Origin: Nonomuraea harbinensis
GTDB lineage: Bacteria > Actinomycetota > Actinomycetes > Streptosporangiales > Streptosporangiaceae
Assembly (NCBI RefSeq): GCF_019396385.1
Contig: NZ_JAHKRN010000006.1
Location: 62,001 to 126,000, forward strand
Reading direction: 5' to 3'
DNA length: 64,000 nucleotides
The position numbers were made by a program, and so were the translations under genes. Position 1 is the stretch's first letter; each line of letters begins with the position of its first letter. Below, one piece after another: positions 44,819 to 54,784 of the stretch. The notes beneath the pieces are model-generated. The model worked only from the letters and a program-made list of their open reading frames with translations. It was not told the DNA's origin and did not search any database.

Positions 44819-45979
44819 ATGCTGCGGATCTACGACACGCTGACCGGGCAGGTCGAGGAGATCGCGCCCGCCCGGGGGCTGCGGATGTACGCCTGCGCGC
44901 CGCCCGTCCACCGCCGGGCGAACCTCGGCGACCTGCGCCCGGCGCTGCTGTCCGATCTGATCCGCCGGGTCCTGGAACGGCATCGGGTACGCATGGTGGT
45001 CTGCCTGGGCGTCGACGACGTGGGCTGCCCGGTGGAGAGCGCTCGGGCGTACGAGGAGGCGTCCGCCCGCGACGCGGCGGCGCTCAACCTGCGCTCGCCA
45101 GAGCTGTCCCCGCGCGCCGCCGAGCACGCAGTCGAGGTGGTCGAGCTGGTCGCCGCGCTGGTCGAGCGCGGTCACGCGTACGCGGCCGACGGCGGCTGGG
45201 TGTTCTTCGACTCCGCCGGCTCTCCCTCGTACGGCGAGCTGTCCGGGGAGAAGGACCCGCACGGCGGGGATGGATTCCCCCACGACGGGCCGGAGCGGCG
45301 GCGCCCGGCCGACTGGGTGCTGTGGCGGCCCGCGGACGGCGAGCCGGCCTGGGACTCGCCGTGGGGGCGCGGAGTGCCCGGCCCGCACGTCGCGTGCTCG
45401 GCGATGTCGTCGCGGCGGCTGGGCGACCGGGTCGACATCCAGACCGGCGGCACGGAGCTGATCTTCCCGCACCACGAGGCCATGCGCGCCCAGTCGGACG
45501 CGGCGGCCGGGCACGAGGTGGTCCGCCGCTGGGCGCACAGCGCGGGTCTGGCGCCGGGCGGCAGGGTGCCCGGTCCCGACGGGGTGACGCCCGGCGACGG
45601 GCCGCGGGAGCTCGCCGAAGTGGCGGAGGCCGGGCTCGACCCGCTGGCGGTGCGGCTGGCGTTCCTGCGGCACCACTACCGCGGCCCGCTGGACCTCACC
45701 TGGGACGTCCTGCGCGCCGCCGACGGCACCCTGCGACGCCTGCGCGCCCGGGTGGCCGAATGGTCGGAGTCGCCGAGCGCGCCGATGGCCGCCGCGTACG
45801 TCCGGCGGGCCGAGTCCGCGCTGGACGACGACCTCGACACCCCTGTCGCGCTGCGTGTCCTGGAGGAGCTGGAGCGCGACGACGCGGTGCCGCCGGGCGC
45901 GAAGTTCGAGGCGTTCCTGCACCTGGACCACGTCCTGGCTCTCGACCTGCCCGCCGACATCGGCAAGCCCCGGCCCTGA
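44819..45979 (+). CDS. Cysteinyl-tRNA-synthetase-like protein lacking HIGH and KMSKS motifs
   Basis: A 386-residue class I synthetase relative. The zinc site of CysRS is preserved: YACAPPV (first Cys), HVACSAMSSRRLG (second Cys) and FPHHEAMRAQS (His and Glu). The HIGH motif is replaced by NLGD in RRANLGDLRPAL, and the region where KMSKS should be (SAGLAPGGRVPG) is unrelated. ATP-dependent adenylation is therefore unlikely, but a cysteine- or thiol-binding pocket may remain. It is shorter than CysRS (about 460) and is not MshC, which keeps a HIGH-like motif. It follows the HTH gene by 16 nt. Confidence 0.8.
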   Translation: MLRIYDTLTGQVEEIAPARGLRMYACAPPVHRRANLGDLRPALLSDLIRRVLERHRVRMVVCLGVDDVGCPVESARAYEEASARDAAALNLRSPELSPRAAEHAVEVVELVAALVERGHAYAADGGWVFFDSAGSPSYGELSGEKDPHGGDGFPHDGPERRRPADWVLWRPADGEPAWDSPWGRGVPGPHVACSAMSSRRLGDRVDIQTGGTELIFPHHEAMRAQSDAAAGHEVVRRWAHSAGLAPGGRVPGPDGVTPGDGPRELAEVAEAGLDPLAVRLAFLRHHYRGPLDLTWDVLRAADGTLRRLRARVAEWSESPSAPMAAAYVRRAESALDDDLDTPVALRVLEELERDDAVPPGAKFEAFLHLDHVLALDLPADIGKPRP

Positions 45980-46220
45980 GCGGGCGGCCCGTCGCGGGTC
46001 GGGCGGACGGCATGGCAGGAGCCGTCCGCCCGGGATGGCGCCGTCCTGGTGCGGGGGTGTGGACGGTAGCGCGCCAAGCGAAACGATAGGCAGATCTCGG
46101 GTTGCATCTGGGTTGCGAGGTACCTCCCGGTGCGTGGAGGAAAACGCGGTGTGACGGCGGCGAGAGGAGTCGGCGAGGACTGCCACACTGGGTGCCAGCG
46201 CGGGGAGTATGGAGGTTTTC

Positions 46221-48746
46221 GTGAGGTTGAGGCCGTACGCGTGGATGCCGGGGCCGCTGCGGTGGTTCGCGCGGGTGGTTACCCTTCTCCTGGCGATCGC
46301 GCTGGTGCTCGCGGCGGTGCTCGTGATCACCGTGCGGCAGTCGTTCCCGCAGGTGGCGGGTACGGTGCGGCTCCCCGGCTTAACCGGGAATGTGGAGATT
46401 TATCGTGATAAATACGGAATCCCGCACATCTACGCCGACACCGCCGAAGACCTCTTCATGGCCCAGGGCTTCGTGCACGCCCAGGACCGCTACTGGGAGA
46501 TGGACTTCCGCCGCCACGTGACCGCCGGCAGGCTCTCCGAGCTGTTCGGCGCGACGACCCTCGACAGCGACAAGGCCATCAGGACCATGGGCTGGCGCAA
46601 GGTGGCCGAGCAGGAGCTGCCCGAGTTGACCGAGCGCACCAGGCGCTTCCTCGACTCCTACGCCAAGGGCGTGAACTCCTGGACCGCCGCCAACCCCAAC
46701 GCCTCCGACCGCAGTCTCGAATACTCGATTCTCAAGGCGCAGAACGGCGCCTACGACCCCGAGCCGTGGACCCCGCTCGACTCCGTGGCCTGGCTCAAGG
46801 CCATGGCCTGGGACCTCCGCTCCAACCTCGAGGACGAGATCGACCGCGCCCTGGCGCTCACCACGCTGCCGCCGGAGCGGGTGGCCCAGCTCTACCCCGG
46901 CTATCCGTACGACGAGCACGAGCCGATCGTCACCCGGGGCACGATCGACCGGGAGCGCTTCGACCAGACCGCCGAGCCTCGCACCCGGCAGGACACGCGG
47001 ACCGGCGCGCGGGCCCTCGCCCAGGCGGCGCGGGCGCTCGACGCGGTGCCCAGCACGATCGGCGCGACGGACCGGGAGGGCATCGGCTCCAACTCGTGGG
47101 TGGTCTCCGGCGAGCACACGAAGAGCGGCAAGCCTCTCCTGGCCAACGACCCGCACCTGTCGGCGCAGCTGCCCTCGGTCTGGTACCAGGTGGGCCTGCA
47201 CTGCCGCGTGCCGAGCGAGGCGTGCCCGTACGACGTGACCGGGTTCTCGTTCTCGGGCGTCCCCGGTGTGATCATCGGGCACACCGACAAGATCGCCTGG
47301 GGGTTCACCAACCTGGGTCCCGACGTGGCCGACCTGTTCCTGGAGAAGGTCGACGGCGACACGTACCTCTACCAGGGCGAGCAGGTCCCGCTGGAGACCC
47401 GTCAGGAGCGGATCGAGGTGGCGGGCGGCGCCCCGGTCACCATCACCGTGCGCAGCACCCTGCACGGGCCGCTGGTCAACGAGGTCATGGGCGCGGTGGA
47501 GCCGAGCGGCGAGGCCAACGCGGTGGCCCTGTCGTGGACCGCTCTCATGCCCGGCCGCACCGTCGACGCGATCTTCGAGCTGAACCAGGCGGGCGACTGG
47601 CACGAGTTCCGGGCGGCGGCCGCGCTCTTCGAGGTGCCCGCGCAGAACCTGGTCTACGCCGACACCTCGGGCACCATCGGCTACCAGGCGCCCGGCCGCA
47701 TCCCCGTGCGCAAGTCGGGCGACGGCACCGTGCCCGTGCCCGGCTGGACCGGCGAGTACGACTGGAACACCGCGCCCATCCCGTACGACCAGCTCCCGTC
47801 GGTGCGCAACCCGGCGGAGGGGTTCGTGGTCACGGCCAACAACGCCGTCATCGACCCCCGGCGCTACCGGCCGCACCTGACGGAGGACTGGTCGTACGGA
47901 TACCGCTCGCAGCGCATCCTCGACCTGCTGCGCGAGGAGATCGGCAAGGGCCAGGTGGACGCCGCGACGATGGCGCGCGTCCAGCGGGACGACCGCAACC
48001 TGTTCGCCGGGACCCTGGTGCCCTCGCTGATGGCCGTGGACCTGGCCGGGCCCGCCAAGGAGGCCCGCGGGCTGCTCGACGGCTGGGACGGCGCCCAGGA
48101 CGCGGGATCGGCCGCCGCGGCGTACTTCAACGCGGTCTGGCGGCACCTGCTGGAGCTGACCTTCCACGACGAGCTGCCGGAGGGCGCCAGGCCGAACGGG
48201 GGCGACCGCTGGTACGAGGTCGTCGCCGGGCTCCTGCGCGACCCCGACGACCCGTACTGGGACGACACCCGCACCGAGGGGATCACCGAGCGGCGCGACG
48301 ACATCCTGCGCCAGGCCATGGCCTCGGCCTTCCAGGAGCTGTCGGAGCTGCTCGGCGACGACGTGAAGGCGTGGCGCTGGGGCGACCTGCACGGGCTGAA
48401 GCTCACCCACGGCTCGCTCGGCACCTCGGGGATCGCGCCGATCGAGGCGCTGTTCAACCGGGGGCCGCTGGCCTCGGCGGGCGGCAAGGACGCGGTGAAC
48501 GCCACCGGCTGGAACGTGCTGGAGGGGTACGCGGTCACGACGGTGCCGTCCATGCGCATGGTCGTGGACCTGGGTGACCTGGACGAGTCGCGGTGGATCA
48601 ACCTGACGGGCGCGTCGGGGCACGCCTTCCACGAGAACTACTGGGACCAGGCGGAGCTGTGGGCCAGGGGCGAGATGCTGCCGATGCGCTCGGACGCGGG
48701 CTCGGTGACCAAGGCCGCCGTGCACACGCTCCGGCTCCGCCCCTGA
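46221..48746 (+). CDS. Penicillin acylase (S45) family N-terminal nucleophile hydrolase
   Basis: An 841-residue secreted or membrane-anchored amidase precursor. The N-terminal membrane segment (VVTLLLAIALVLAAVLVITV) is followed by the alpha-chain region (GNVEIYRDKYGIPHIYAD, AQGFVHAQDRYWEMDF). Self-cleavage should occur before the catalytic Ser in GIGSNSWVVSG (about residue 292). The beta chain shows LANDPHL and GFTNLGPDVADLF. Substrates may be N-acyl amides such as acyl-homoserine lactones or beta-lactams. GTG 46221 with GGAGG 5 nt upstream is better than ATG 46209. Confidence 0.92.
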   Translation: MRLRPYAWMPGPLRWFARVVTLLLAIALVLAAVLVITVRQSFPQVAGTVRLPGLTGNVEIYRDKYGIPHIYADTAEDLFMAQGFVHAQDRYWEMDFRRHVTAGRLSELFGATTLDSDKAIRTMGWRKVAEQELPELTERTRRFLDSYAKGVNSWTAANPNASDRSLEYSILKAQNGAYDPEPWTPLDSVAWLKAMAWDLRSNLEDEIDRALALTTLPPERVAQLYPGYPYDEHEPIVTRGTIDRERFDQTAEPRTRQDTRTGARALAQAARALDAVPSTIGATDREGIGSNSWVVSGEHTKSGKPLLANDPHLSAQLPSVWYQVGLHCRVPSEACPYDVTGFSFSGVPGVIIGHTDKIAWGFTNLGPDVADLFLEKVDGDTYLYQGEQVPLETRQERIEVAGGAPVTITVRSTLHGPLVNEVMGAVEPSGEANAVALSWTALMPGRTVDAIFELNQAGDWHEFRAAAALFEVPAQNLVYADTSGTIGYQAPGRIPVRKSGDGTVPVPGWTGEYDWNTAPIPYDQLPSVRNPAEGFVVTANNAVIDPRRYRPHLTEDWSYGYRSQRILDLLREEIGKGQVDAATMARVQRDDRNLFAGTLVPSLMAVDLAGPAKEARGLLDGWDGAQDAGSAAAAYFNAVWRHLLELTFHDELPEGARPNGGDRWYEVVAGLLRDPDDPYWDDTRTEGITERRDDILRQAMASAFQELSELLGDDVKAWRWGDLHGLKLTHGSLGTSGIAPIEALFNRGPLASAGGKDAVNATGWNVLEGYAVTTVPSMRMVVDLGDLDESRWINLTGASGHAFHENYWDQAELWARGEMLPMRSDAGSVTKAAVHTLRLRP

Positions 48747-48750
48747 CCGT

Positions 48751-49686
48751 TCAGGTGGCGAAGGCGCGCGACTCGCCCACGGCCAGGTCCCACAGGCACT
48801 CGCGGGGCAGGCCGTGGGCGGCCCACTCCTCGCGGATCCACTCCAGGGGCCGCAGCAGCGGCTCACCGGACAGCACGAACGTGCCCCAGTGCATGGTGGC
48901 CATCCGGTGCGCGCCCACGTCCAGGAAGGCCCGTACGGCCTGCGGCGGGTCGACGTGGGCGGGCTCCATCGCCCACGGCGGCTGGTAGGCGCCGACCGGC
49001 ATCAAGGCCAGGTCCAGGCCGGGGTGGCGGGCGCCGATCTGGGCGAGCCGCTCGCCGTAACCGGTGTCGCCGGCGAAGTACACCGACCCGCCGATCACCC
49101 ACCCGCCCCACAGCGTCTTGCAGAAGTCGAAGAGCGTGCGCCTGCTCCAGTGGTGGGCGGGCACGAACTCGAAGCTCACGCCGCCGACGGTGGCCGACTC
49201 CCACCAGTCCAGCTCGATCACCTCGGTGAAGCCGCGATCGGTGAACCACTTCGCGAGCCCGGCCGGCACGAGCATCGGCGTCGTCCTGGGCAGCCTGCGC
49301 ACGGTGGGCCAGTCCAGGTGGTCGTAGTGGTCGTGGCTGATGACCACGGCGTCGATCGGCGGCAGGTCCTCCCAGTCCAGGCCGGGCATGCTCACGCGGG
49401 CCCGCACCCCGGGGATGCGCCGCGACCACACCGGGTCGGTGAGTATCGACAGTCCGCCCGTCCGGAGCAGGTAGGTCGCGTGCCCGACCCACGTCACGGA
49501 CGTCTCCCCCCGCGCGACCGGGGGCAGCTCGCCGCCCGCCACGGGGATGCGGGCGGCTTCGCTCAAGTCAGGAGGGAAGGCGGTGTGCCAGGCGATGCTG
49601 AGGACCTCCCGCAGCCCCGACGGGGTGTCGGTGAGGCGGTCCCGATAGCTCTCGGGTCTCTTCGGAGCACGGATGATCTGCGTCAT
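48751..49686 (-). CDS. MBL-fold metallohydrolase (UlaG/NAPE-PLD-like)
   Basis: A 311-residue metallo-beta-lactamase-fold enzyme. The active-site motif is complete: SHDHYDHLD, with later ligands in PAHHWSRR, YFAGDTGYG and the MHWGTF His. Members of this group hydrolyse phosphodiester or lactone bonds, for example in lipids or ascorbate 6-phosphate. The ATG 49686 has GGGGAT about 5 nt upstream. It converges with the acylase gene; the stops are 4 nt apart. Confidence 0.9.
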   Translation of the reverse strand: MTQIIRAPKRPESYRDRLTDTPSGLREVLSIAWHTAFPPDLSEAARIPVAGGELPPVARGETSVTWVGHATYLLRTGGLSILTDPVWSRRIPGVRARVSMPGLDWEDLPPIDAVVISHDHYDHLDWPTVRRLPRTTPMLVPAGLAKWFTDRGFTEVIELDWWESATVGGVSFEFVPAHHWSRRTLFDFCKTLWGGWVIGGSVYFAGDTGYGERLAQIGARHPGLDLALMPVGAYQPPWAMEPAHVDPPQAVRAFLDVGAHRMATMHWGTFVLSGEPLLRPLEWIREEWAAHGLPRECLWDLAVGESRAFAT

Positions 49687-49716
49687 GGAGATCCCCTGCC
49701 CCGCGTAATGGATCAG

Positions 49717-50148
49717 TCACGCGCGTGGAGGCTCACCTGCGCGTCCGCGCCAGCGGGGCTGCGCCCGCCGGTAGCCGCCCTCGTCCAGACCGGCGAGCCG
49801 TTCGAAGGGGTTGTACGACGCCTGGTCGCCGCAGACGATCACCGAGACCAGCATCGCCAGGAGGTACAGCGGGAGCATGGGCAGACCGGCGCACCAGGCC
49901 CACTGGGTGGCGTGCCTGCTCTCGTGACCGATCAGGGTCTCGTCGAGACCGTCACGTCTGGTGATCACGACGTTCCCCACCGTGAACGCCCCGGCGATGG
50001 GGAAGCGGAAGCGGTAACCGCAGGCGAGCACGAGCCCGTCCGGGCCGGATCGCCTGGTCGCGCCGCCGATAGCGGCGATGAGCAGGCCGAGTGGAGTGGT
50101 GAGATTAAGAAAATTGATGACTCGGCGGAACCGATATCGCCTGTCCAT
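49717..50148 (-). CDS. Small hydrophobic HExxH protein
   Basis: A 143-residue protein with two to three membrane segments (LGLLIAAIGGA; PLYLLAMLVSVIV) and an HESRH motif in LIGHESRHATQWAW that matches the HExxH zinc-metallopeptidase pattern. I choose ATG 50148 (MDRRYRFRRV); a longer frame upstream lacks conservation. It could be a minimal peptidase or only a chance match; no third ligand is obvious. It lies upstream of the UlaG-like gene on the same strand (30 nt). Confidence 0.65.
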   Translation of the reverse strand: MDRRYRFRRVINFLNLTTPLGLLIAAIGGATRRSGPDGLVLACGYRFRFPIAGAFTVGNVVITRRDGLDETLIGHESRHATQWAWCAGLPMLPLYLLAMLVSVIVCGDQASYNPFERLAGLDEGGYRRAQPRWRGRAGEPPRA

Positions 50149-50224
50149 GCGTCTCAGTCTTGACCAATCTTGACAAATCGGAATAATGATCTGAGTCCTG
50201 AAATCTCCCAGAAGAGCAGGATTT

Positions 50225-51103
50225 ATGAGATTCACCATCCTGGGCGCGCTGCTGGCTTCCGCGGCACTGGCCGGAGCCGGCGGAATCGCGATCACCCAGA
50301 CATCAGCCACCGTCCCCTTACGCGTCGCCGACTCCCCAGCCGCCGCCGCGGCGGCGTTACCCGCCACCACCGCCCCGGGGGCGTACGTGGCGAAGACCGA
50401 GATCGTCGAGAGAGACGGCGTGACCTATCTGGACGTCGCCGTCACGTACGAGACCGCGGCCAAGTTCAGCGTCAGGCAGCGGGTCTGCAAGCGCAAGTCC
50501 TGCCGTACGGTGCGTGTCGGGCTCACGGTGGCCTCGGGCACGGGCGAGGCCGCCAAGCGGCTCGGCCGCGGCGACTACTGGCTGCGCGGCAAGCCGAGGA
50601 TCAGGATGTGGCCGCTCCCCGGCCCCACGGTCACGGTCACGGAACCCCCGGTGACGGTCACGGAAACGGTCACCGAGACGGCCACGGCGACGGTCACGTT
50701 CACCTGTCAGCCCGCGCCTCCGACGGAAACCCCCACGTTGACGCCTACAGCGACGGTCGATCCCACCGTCGATCCGACGGTGGACCCGACGGTTGATCCC
50801 ACCGTCGACCCGACCGTCGACCCGACAGTGGACCCGACAGTGGACCCGACCGTCGATCCCACCGTCGACCCGACGGTGGACCCGACCCTGGATCCCACCA
50901 TCTCCCCGACCGTCGACCCGACGGTGGATCCGACTATCGGCCCGACCGAGATCCCGACATGTCCGGGGCCGACCGAGATCCCGACGGAGGTTCCCACCGA
51001 CCTGCCGACTGACACCCCGACCGACACGCCGACCGACACGCCGACCGATGTGCCCACGGACACCCCGCCCCCGACGGAGACCGTGACGCCACCGGCGCAG
51101 TGA
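50225..51103 (+). CDS. Secreted Pro/Thr-rich repeat protein
   Basis: A 292-residue protein. A signal peptide (residues 1 to about 25, LGALLASAALAGAGG) is followed by a folded basic domain (about 55-140) with cysteines in RQRVCKRKSCRTVRVG, probably disulfide-linked, then a TVTVTEPPVTVTE stretch and 16 VDPT-type tetrapeptides, ending in TDTPTDTPTD. No sortase signal is visible. It may span the cell wall as a stalk. ATG 50225 has CAGGA about 4 nt upstream. Function unknown. Confidence 0.82.
   Translation: MRFTILGALLASAALAGAGGIAITQTSATVPLRVADSPAAAAAALPATTAPGAYVAKTEIVERDGVTYLDVAVTYETAAKFSVRQRVCKRKSCRTVRVGLTVASGTGEAAKRLGRGDYWLRGKPRIRMWPLPGPTVTVTEPPVTVTETVTETATATVTFTCQPAPPTETPTLTPTATVDPTVDPTVDPTVDPTVDPTVDPTVDPTVDPTVDPTVDPTVDPTLDPTISPTVDPTVDPTIGPTEIPTCPGPTEIPTEVPTDLPTDTPTDTPTDTPTDVPTDTPPPTETVTPPAQ
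50756..50947 (+). repeat. Sixteen tandem 12-bp VDPT units
   Basis: Thirteen VDPT units plus LDPT, ISPT and IGPT, each 12 nt. Codon use varies between copies (GTC/GTG/GTT, GAT/GAC, CCC/CCG), so the protein motif is kept while DNA has diverged. Confidence 0.9.
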
Positions 51104-51238
51104 TCACGTTTCCCCGGCCCACCGGCGGCCTCCCTTCAGCCGCCGGGCCGGGAGAAACATATTGCTAAATCCAGTGAATTTCATATAGCGCTCGGCGACA
51201 GATCATTCACATGCCTGTCGCGCTATTAAGCAGCGCTT

Positions 51239-51676
51239 TCATCGGCCCTGCTGCACTTTACCCGGCGGAGCCGAGCCCCCTTCCGGATATCCGCGCAACA
51301 GCCACGATCCCCCCGACGAGGGCAACATCAGAAATGCCGCGACCGCGGCCACCATCCCGCCGTAGAGGTACACGTGCCCGGACGCGTCCCCGGCGATCAC
51401 CAGATCCCCCGCGCCCAGCCTCAGCGAGAAAGCCGACGACACCAGCACCCACCCGGCCGACGTGACGGCGGCGGCCGCGCGCCCGCCCATCAGCTTGCCC
51501 GCACCCAGGGAGACACCGAAGATCAGCACCAGCCAGAGCACCGCGGAGACCACCGGGAGACCCGGCCACGCGCTGTGGGTGAACCCGCCCACCACGCCCA
51601 TGACGACGCCCAGCACGAAGAGCATGCCGTAGGCGGCTCCTCCCAGCGCCGACTCGACCTGGCTGCGTTGCTCCAT
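51239..51676 (-). CDS. DUF6113-type small membrane protein, mshB neighbour
   Basis: A 145-residue protein with four membrane helices (GMLFVLGVVMGVVGGF, VLWLVLIFGVSLG, AVTSAGWVLVSSAF, MVAAVAAFLML). It resembles the DUF6113 family often encoded next to mshB in Streptomyces; function unknown. ATG 51676 is 11 nt downstream of the mshB stop on the same strand, so the two are one operon. Confidence 0.8.
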   Translation of the reverse strand: MEQRSQVESALGGAAYGMLFVLGVVMGVVGGFTHSAWPGLPVVSAVLWLVLIFGVSLGAGKLMGGRAAAAVTSAGWVLVSSAFSLRLGAGDLVIAGDASGHVYLYGGMVAAVAAFLMLPSSGGSWLLRGYPEGGSAPPGKVQQGR

Positions 51677-51687
51677 GTCGGTCGAGG

Positions 51688-52593
51688 TTAGTGGATGCCG
51701 GCGAACAGATCGTTCTCCCGCTCGTACGGCTCGCCGAGCCCTCCTGCCTCGACCGGAGGACCGGGCACGGCGGGCCCGCGCTCCCCGATGGCCAGCACGA
51801 AGTGCTCGACTCCCCGGATCTCCTGACCGACGTGGTTGGAGAGCGCGAACCACGGCTCGGACACCGTGATCTGCGTGTGGTGCGCGCGCATGGCCGCCGC
51901 CTTGTGGCCGAGCCAGGGCCGGGCGTCGATCTCCGTGGTGACGACCCCGTCGGGGTCGCCGAACGGCATGTCGTCCACGCTCGCGACGGTGAACGGGGCG
52001 CCCGCCTCCAGCAGCGCCTCGTTGGACCGCGCCAGCACCGACCTCGGCGTGGCCGTGTGGTAGAACTTCGCGATCCGCCACGGCTCGCCCTCGCCGAATC
52101 CCGGGTCGGCCGCCAGCTCGAACGCCCGCCGGGAGACGCGGTGGGCCTGGATGTGGTCCGGGTGACCGTAATGCCCGTTCTCGTCGTACGTGACGAGCAC
52201 CTGGGGCCGCACCTCGCGGATGACCGCGACCAGCTCGCCCGCCGCCTCGTCGAGGTCGGCCCGCCAGAACGCGTCGGGCCTGTCGTTGGTGGCGACCCCC
52301 ATCATCCCGGAGTCGCGCCAGCGCCCTGGGCCGCCCAGGAAGCGGTGGTCCTCGACGCCGAGCGCCTCGCAGGCGGCGGCCAGCTCACCGATCCGGTGGT
52401 CGCCGAGCACGTCGTCCTCCTCGGACGCCAGGTGCGAGAGCTCCACGGGGATGATCTCCCCCTCCTCGCCCAGCGTGCAGGTGACGAGCGTGACGTGGGC
52501 GCCCTCGGCGACGTAGCGGGCCATCGTGGCGCCGGTCCCGATCGACTCGTCGTCGGGATGGGCGTGCACGAGCAGCAGCCGTCGGTCAATCAT
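51688..52593 (-). CDS. mshB: GlcNAc-inositol deacetylase MshB of mycothiol synthesis
   Basis: A 301-residue zinc deacetylase of the PIG-L fold that removes the acetyl group from GlcNAc-Ins. The zinc motif is [10 protein letters not shown] (AHPDDE) and the third ligand lies in [12 protein letters not shown]. Asp15-like base and loops [12 protein letters not shown] are present. ATG 52593 has no good Shine-Dalgarno (GGAG only 1 nt away), and TACGCT lies 6 nt upstream on its strand, pointing to a leaderless transcript. It is divergent from the S9 peptidase with 33 bp between starts. Confidence 0.93.
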   Translation of the reverse strand: MIDRRLLLVHAHPDDESIGTGATMARYVAEGAHVTLVTCTLGEEGEIIPVELSHLASEEDDVLGDHRIGELAAACEALGVEDHRFLGGPGRWRDSGMMGVATNDRPDAFWRADLDEAAGELVAVIREVRPQVLVTYDENGHYGHPDHIQAHRVSRRAFELAADPGFGEGEPWRIAKFYHTATPRSVLARSNEALLEAGAPFTVASVDDMPFGDPDGVVTTEIDARPWLGHKAAAMRAHHTQITVSEPWFALSNHVGQEIRGVEHFVLAIGERGPAVPGPPVEAGGLGEPYERENDLFAGIH

Positions 52594-52599
52594 GCTCCG

Positions 52600-52605
52600 A
52601 GCGTA
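52600..52605 (-). promoter_or_regulatory. Putative -10 box of mshB
   Basis: The minus strand reads TACGCT, 6 nt before ATG 52593. The opposing gene has CAGGAT (52614-52619) 7 nt before its ATG. Confidence 0.35.
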
Positions 52606-52626
52606 ACAACTGGCAGGATTGGGACC

Positions 52627-54693
52627 ATGAGTGAGAGCTTCCCGCGCCTGTCGGCCAGGACCCGCCGCTTCACCCTGGGAGTGCCCAGGGGCTTCACCAT
52701 CTCCCCTGACGGCGCGCGGGTGCTGTTCCTGCGCACCAAGTCGGGCACCGACCCCGTGACGTGTCTGTGGGAGCTCGACACAGAGACCCACGTGGAGCGG
52801 CTGGTCGTCGATCCGCGCTCGCTCGACTCCGGCGACGAGGACCTGCCGCCGGAGGAGCGCGCCCGGCGCGAGCGCAGCCGCGAGCAGGCCGGTGGCGTGG
52901 TGTCCTACTCGACCGACGCGGAGGCCACCACGGCGGCGTTCGCGCTGTCCGGCGGCCTCTACGTGACCGACCTGGCCGCCGCGCGCACCCGGCGGCTGGA
53001 GACGGCGGGCGCGGTCATCGACCCCCGGCTCTCCCCCGACGGCCGGCGGGTCGCCTACGTCACCGGCGGCGCCCTGCACGTCCACGACCTGTCCACCGGC
53101 GACGACCGCGTGCTCGCCACCCCCGAGTCGGAGACCGTCACGTACGGTCTGGCGGAGTTCATCGCCGCCGAGGAGATGAGCCGCATGCGCGGCCACTGGT
53201 GGTCGCCTTCCGGCGACGCCCTCCTGGTGGAGCGGGCCGACGAGGCGCCGGTCCACACCTGGCACATCGCCGACCCGGCCAACCCCGGCCGGCCCCCCGC
53301 CGTCCAGCGCTATCCCGCCGCCGGCACGCCCAACGCCGTGACCGAGCTGTTCGTGCTGGGGCTCGACGGGTCCAGGGTCGCGGTCCCGTACGAGCACGAA
53401 TATCTCGCGACGGCGGCGTGGGACTCCCACGCGCTGTCGATCGTGACGCTCTCCCGCGACCAGAAGACGATGCGCCTGCTCTCGGTCGACCCGGAGACCG
53501 GGAAGTCCACCCTCGTGCGCGAGGACACCGACCCGGCCTGGGTCGACGTCGTCTCCGGCGTGCCCGCCCACCTCGACGACGGCTCGCTGGTCTGGGTGGC
53601 CGCCGCCGACGGGGGCCACCGGCTGTTCGTCGGCGACCGCCCCGTCACCCCGCCCACCCTGCAGGTGCGCGCGGTGCTCGACGTCGACCACGACAGCGTG
53701 CTGTTCAGCGCCAGCGGCGACCCGACCGAGATCCAGCTGTGGACCTGGGACGGCCACTCGCTGCTGCCGGTCTCCACCCGGTCGGGCGTGTTCACCGGCC
53801 GGATGGCGGGCGGCGTCGGCGTGCTCACCGAGCAGAACCTCGACACCGAGGGCGTCTCCACCACCGTCGTGCGCCGCGACGGCGTGGCCGTCCCGATCCC
53901 CTCCTACGCCGAGCGTCCCGGTCTCGACCTGCGCGTCTCACTCGGCCGTTCCGGCCGTCGCGAGCTGGCGACCGCCGTGGTGCTGCCCTCCTGGCACGAG
54001 CCGGGCTCGCGGCGGCTGCCGGTCCTCATGGATCCGTACGGGGGCCCGCACGCCCAGCGGGTGCTCAACAGGCGTGGCGGCTACCTGGAGAGCCAGTGGT
54101 TCGCCGAGCAGGGGTTCGCCGTGGTCGTGGCCGACGGGCGGGGCACCCCGGGGCGCGGGCCCGCGTTCGAGCGGGAGGTGCTCGGCGACCTGGCCACGCC
54201 CGCGCTGGAGGACCAGGTCGACGCTCTTCATGGGGTCGCCGAGCAGTATCCCGACGACCTCGACCTGGAGAAGGTGGCGATCCGCGGATGGTCGTTCGGC
54301 GGCTTCCTGGCGGCGCTCGCAGTGCTGCGCAGGCCCGACGTGTTCCACGCGGCGGTGGCGGGGGCGCCGGTGACCGACTGGCGGCTGTACGACACCTGCT
54401 ACACCGAGCGCTACCTCGGGCATCCCGACGAGCAGCCTGAGGTGTACGACACGTCGTCGTTGTTCGGCGACGCGGCCAAGCTGGAGCGGCCGCTGCTGCT
54501 CATCCACGGGCTGGCCGACGACAACGTGGTGGCGGCCCACACGCTGCGCCTGTCGTCGGCGCTGCTGGCGGCGGGCCGGCCGCACACCGTGCTGCCGTTG
54601 TCCGGCGTCACCCACATGACGCCGCAGGAGATCGTGGCGGAGAACCTGCTGCTGCTCCAGGTCGACTTCCTGAAGAAGTCGCTGCACCTGTAG
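52627..54693 (+). CDS. S9 family peptidase, dipeptidyl-peptidase IV-like
   Basis: A 688-residue serine peptidase. The N-terminal half is a beta-propeller; the segment [17 protein letters not shown] contains the EE motif that binds the peptide N-terminus in DPP-IV enzymes. The hydrolase domain has the nucleophile in GWSFGG, the acid in HGLADDNV and the catalytic His in GVTHMTP. No signal peptide, so it is cytosolic. ATG 52627 has no strong binding site; GCAGGA lies about 9 nt upstream. Role: removal of dipeptides from N-termini. Confidence 0.92.
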   Translation: MSESFPRLSARTRRFTLGVPRGFTISPDGARVLFLRTKSGTDPVTCLWELDTETHVERLVVDPRSLDSGDEDLPPEERARRERSREQAGGVVSYSTDAEATTAAFALSGGLYVTDLAAARTRRLETAGAVIDPRLSPDGRRVAYVTGGALHVHDLSTGDDRVLATPESETVTYGLAEFIAAEEMSRMRGHWWSPSGDALLVERADEAPVHTWHIADPANPGRPPAVQRYPAAGTPNAVTELFVLGLDGSRVAVPYEHEYLATAAWDSHALSIVTLSRDQKTMRLLSVDPETGKSTLVREDTDPAWVDVVSGVPAHLDDGSLVWVAAADGGHRLFVGDRPVTPPTLQVRAVLDVDHDSVLFSASGDPTEIQLWTWDGHSLLPVSTRSGVFTGRMAGGVGVLTEQNLDTEGVSTTVVRRDGVAVPIPSYAERPGLDLRVSLGRSGRRELATAVVLPSWHEPGSRRLPVLMDPYGGPHAQRVLNRRGGYLESQWFAEQGFAVVVADGRGTPGRGPAFEREVLGDLATPALEDQVDALHGVAEQYPDDLDLEKVAIRGWSFGGFLAALAVLRRPDVFHAAVAGAPVTDWRLYDTCYTERYLGHPDEQPEVYDTSSLFGDAAKLERPLLLIHGLADDNVVAAHTLRLSSALLAAGRPHTVLPLSGVTHMTPQEIVAENLLLLQVDFLKKSLHL

Positions 54694-54703
54694 CGGGATG
54701 ACA

Positions 54704-54745
54704 GACCACGGTCTGATTCGGCCCTCCTGAAACCAGACCGTGGTC
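54704..54745. terminator. Perfect 12-bp hairpin after the S9 peptidase gene
   Basis: GACCACGGTCTG (54704-54715) pairs with CAGACCGTGGTC (54734-54745), 18-nt loop, 10 nt after the stop codon. It could act as terminator or as an operator for the next gene. Confidence 0.6.
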
Positions 54746-54784
54746 CGATGTGGCAGGGCGGGGCGTTCGGCCATCGTGATCGGC

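Noticed and set aside
44819..45979. Mycothiol ligase MshC
   Set aside because: MshC retains a HIGH-like motif and KMSKS-like loop; this protein lacks both.
50756..50947. CRISPR-like array
   Set aside because: The unit is only 12 nt, there are no spacers, and it stays in frame as VDPT codons.
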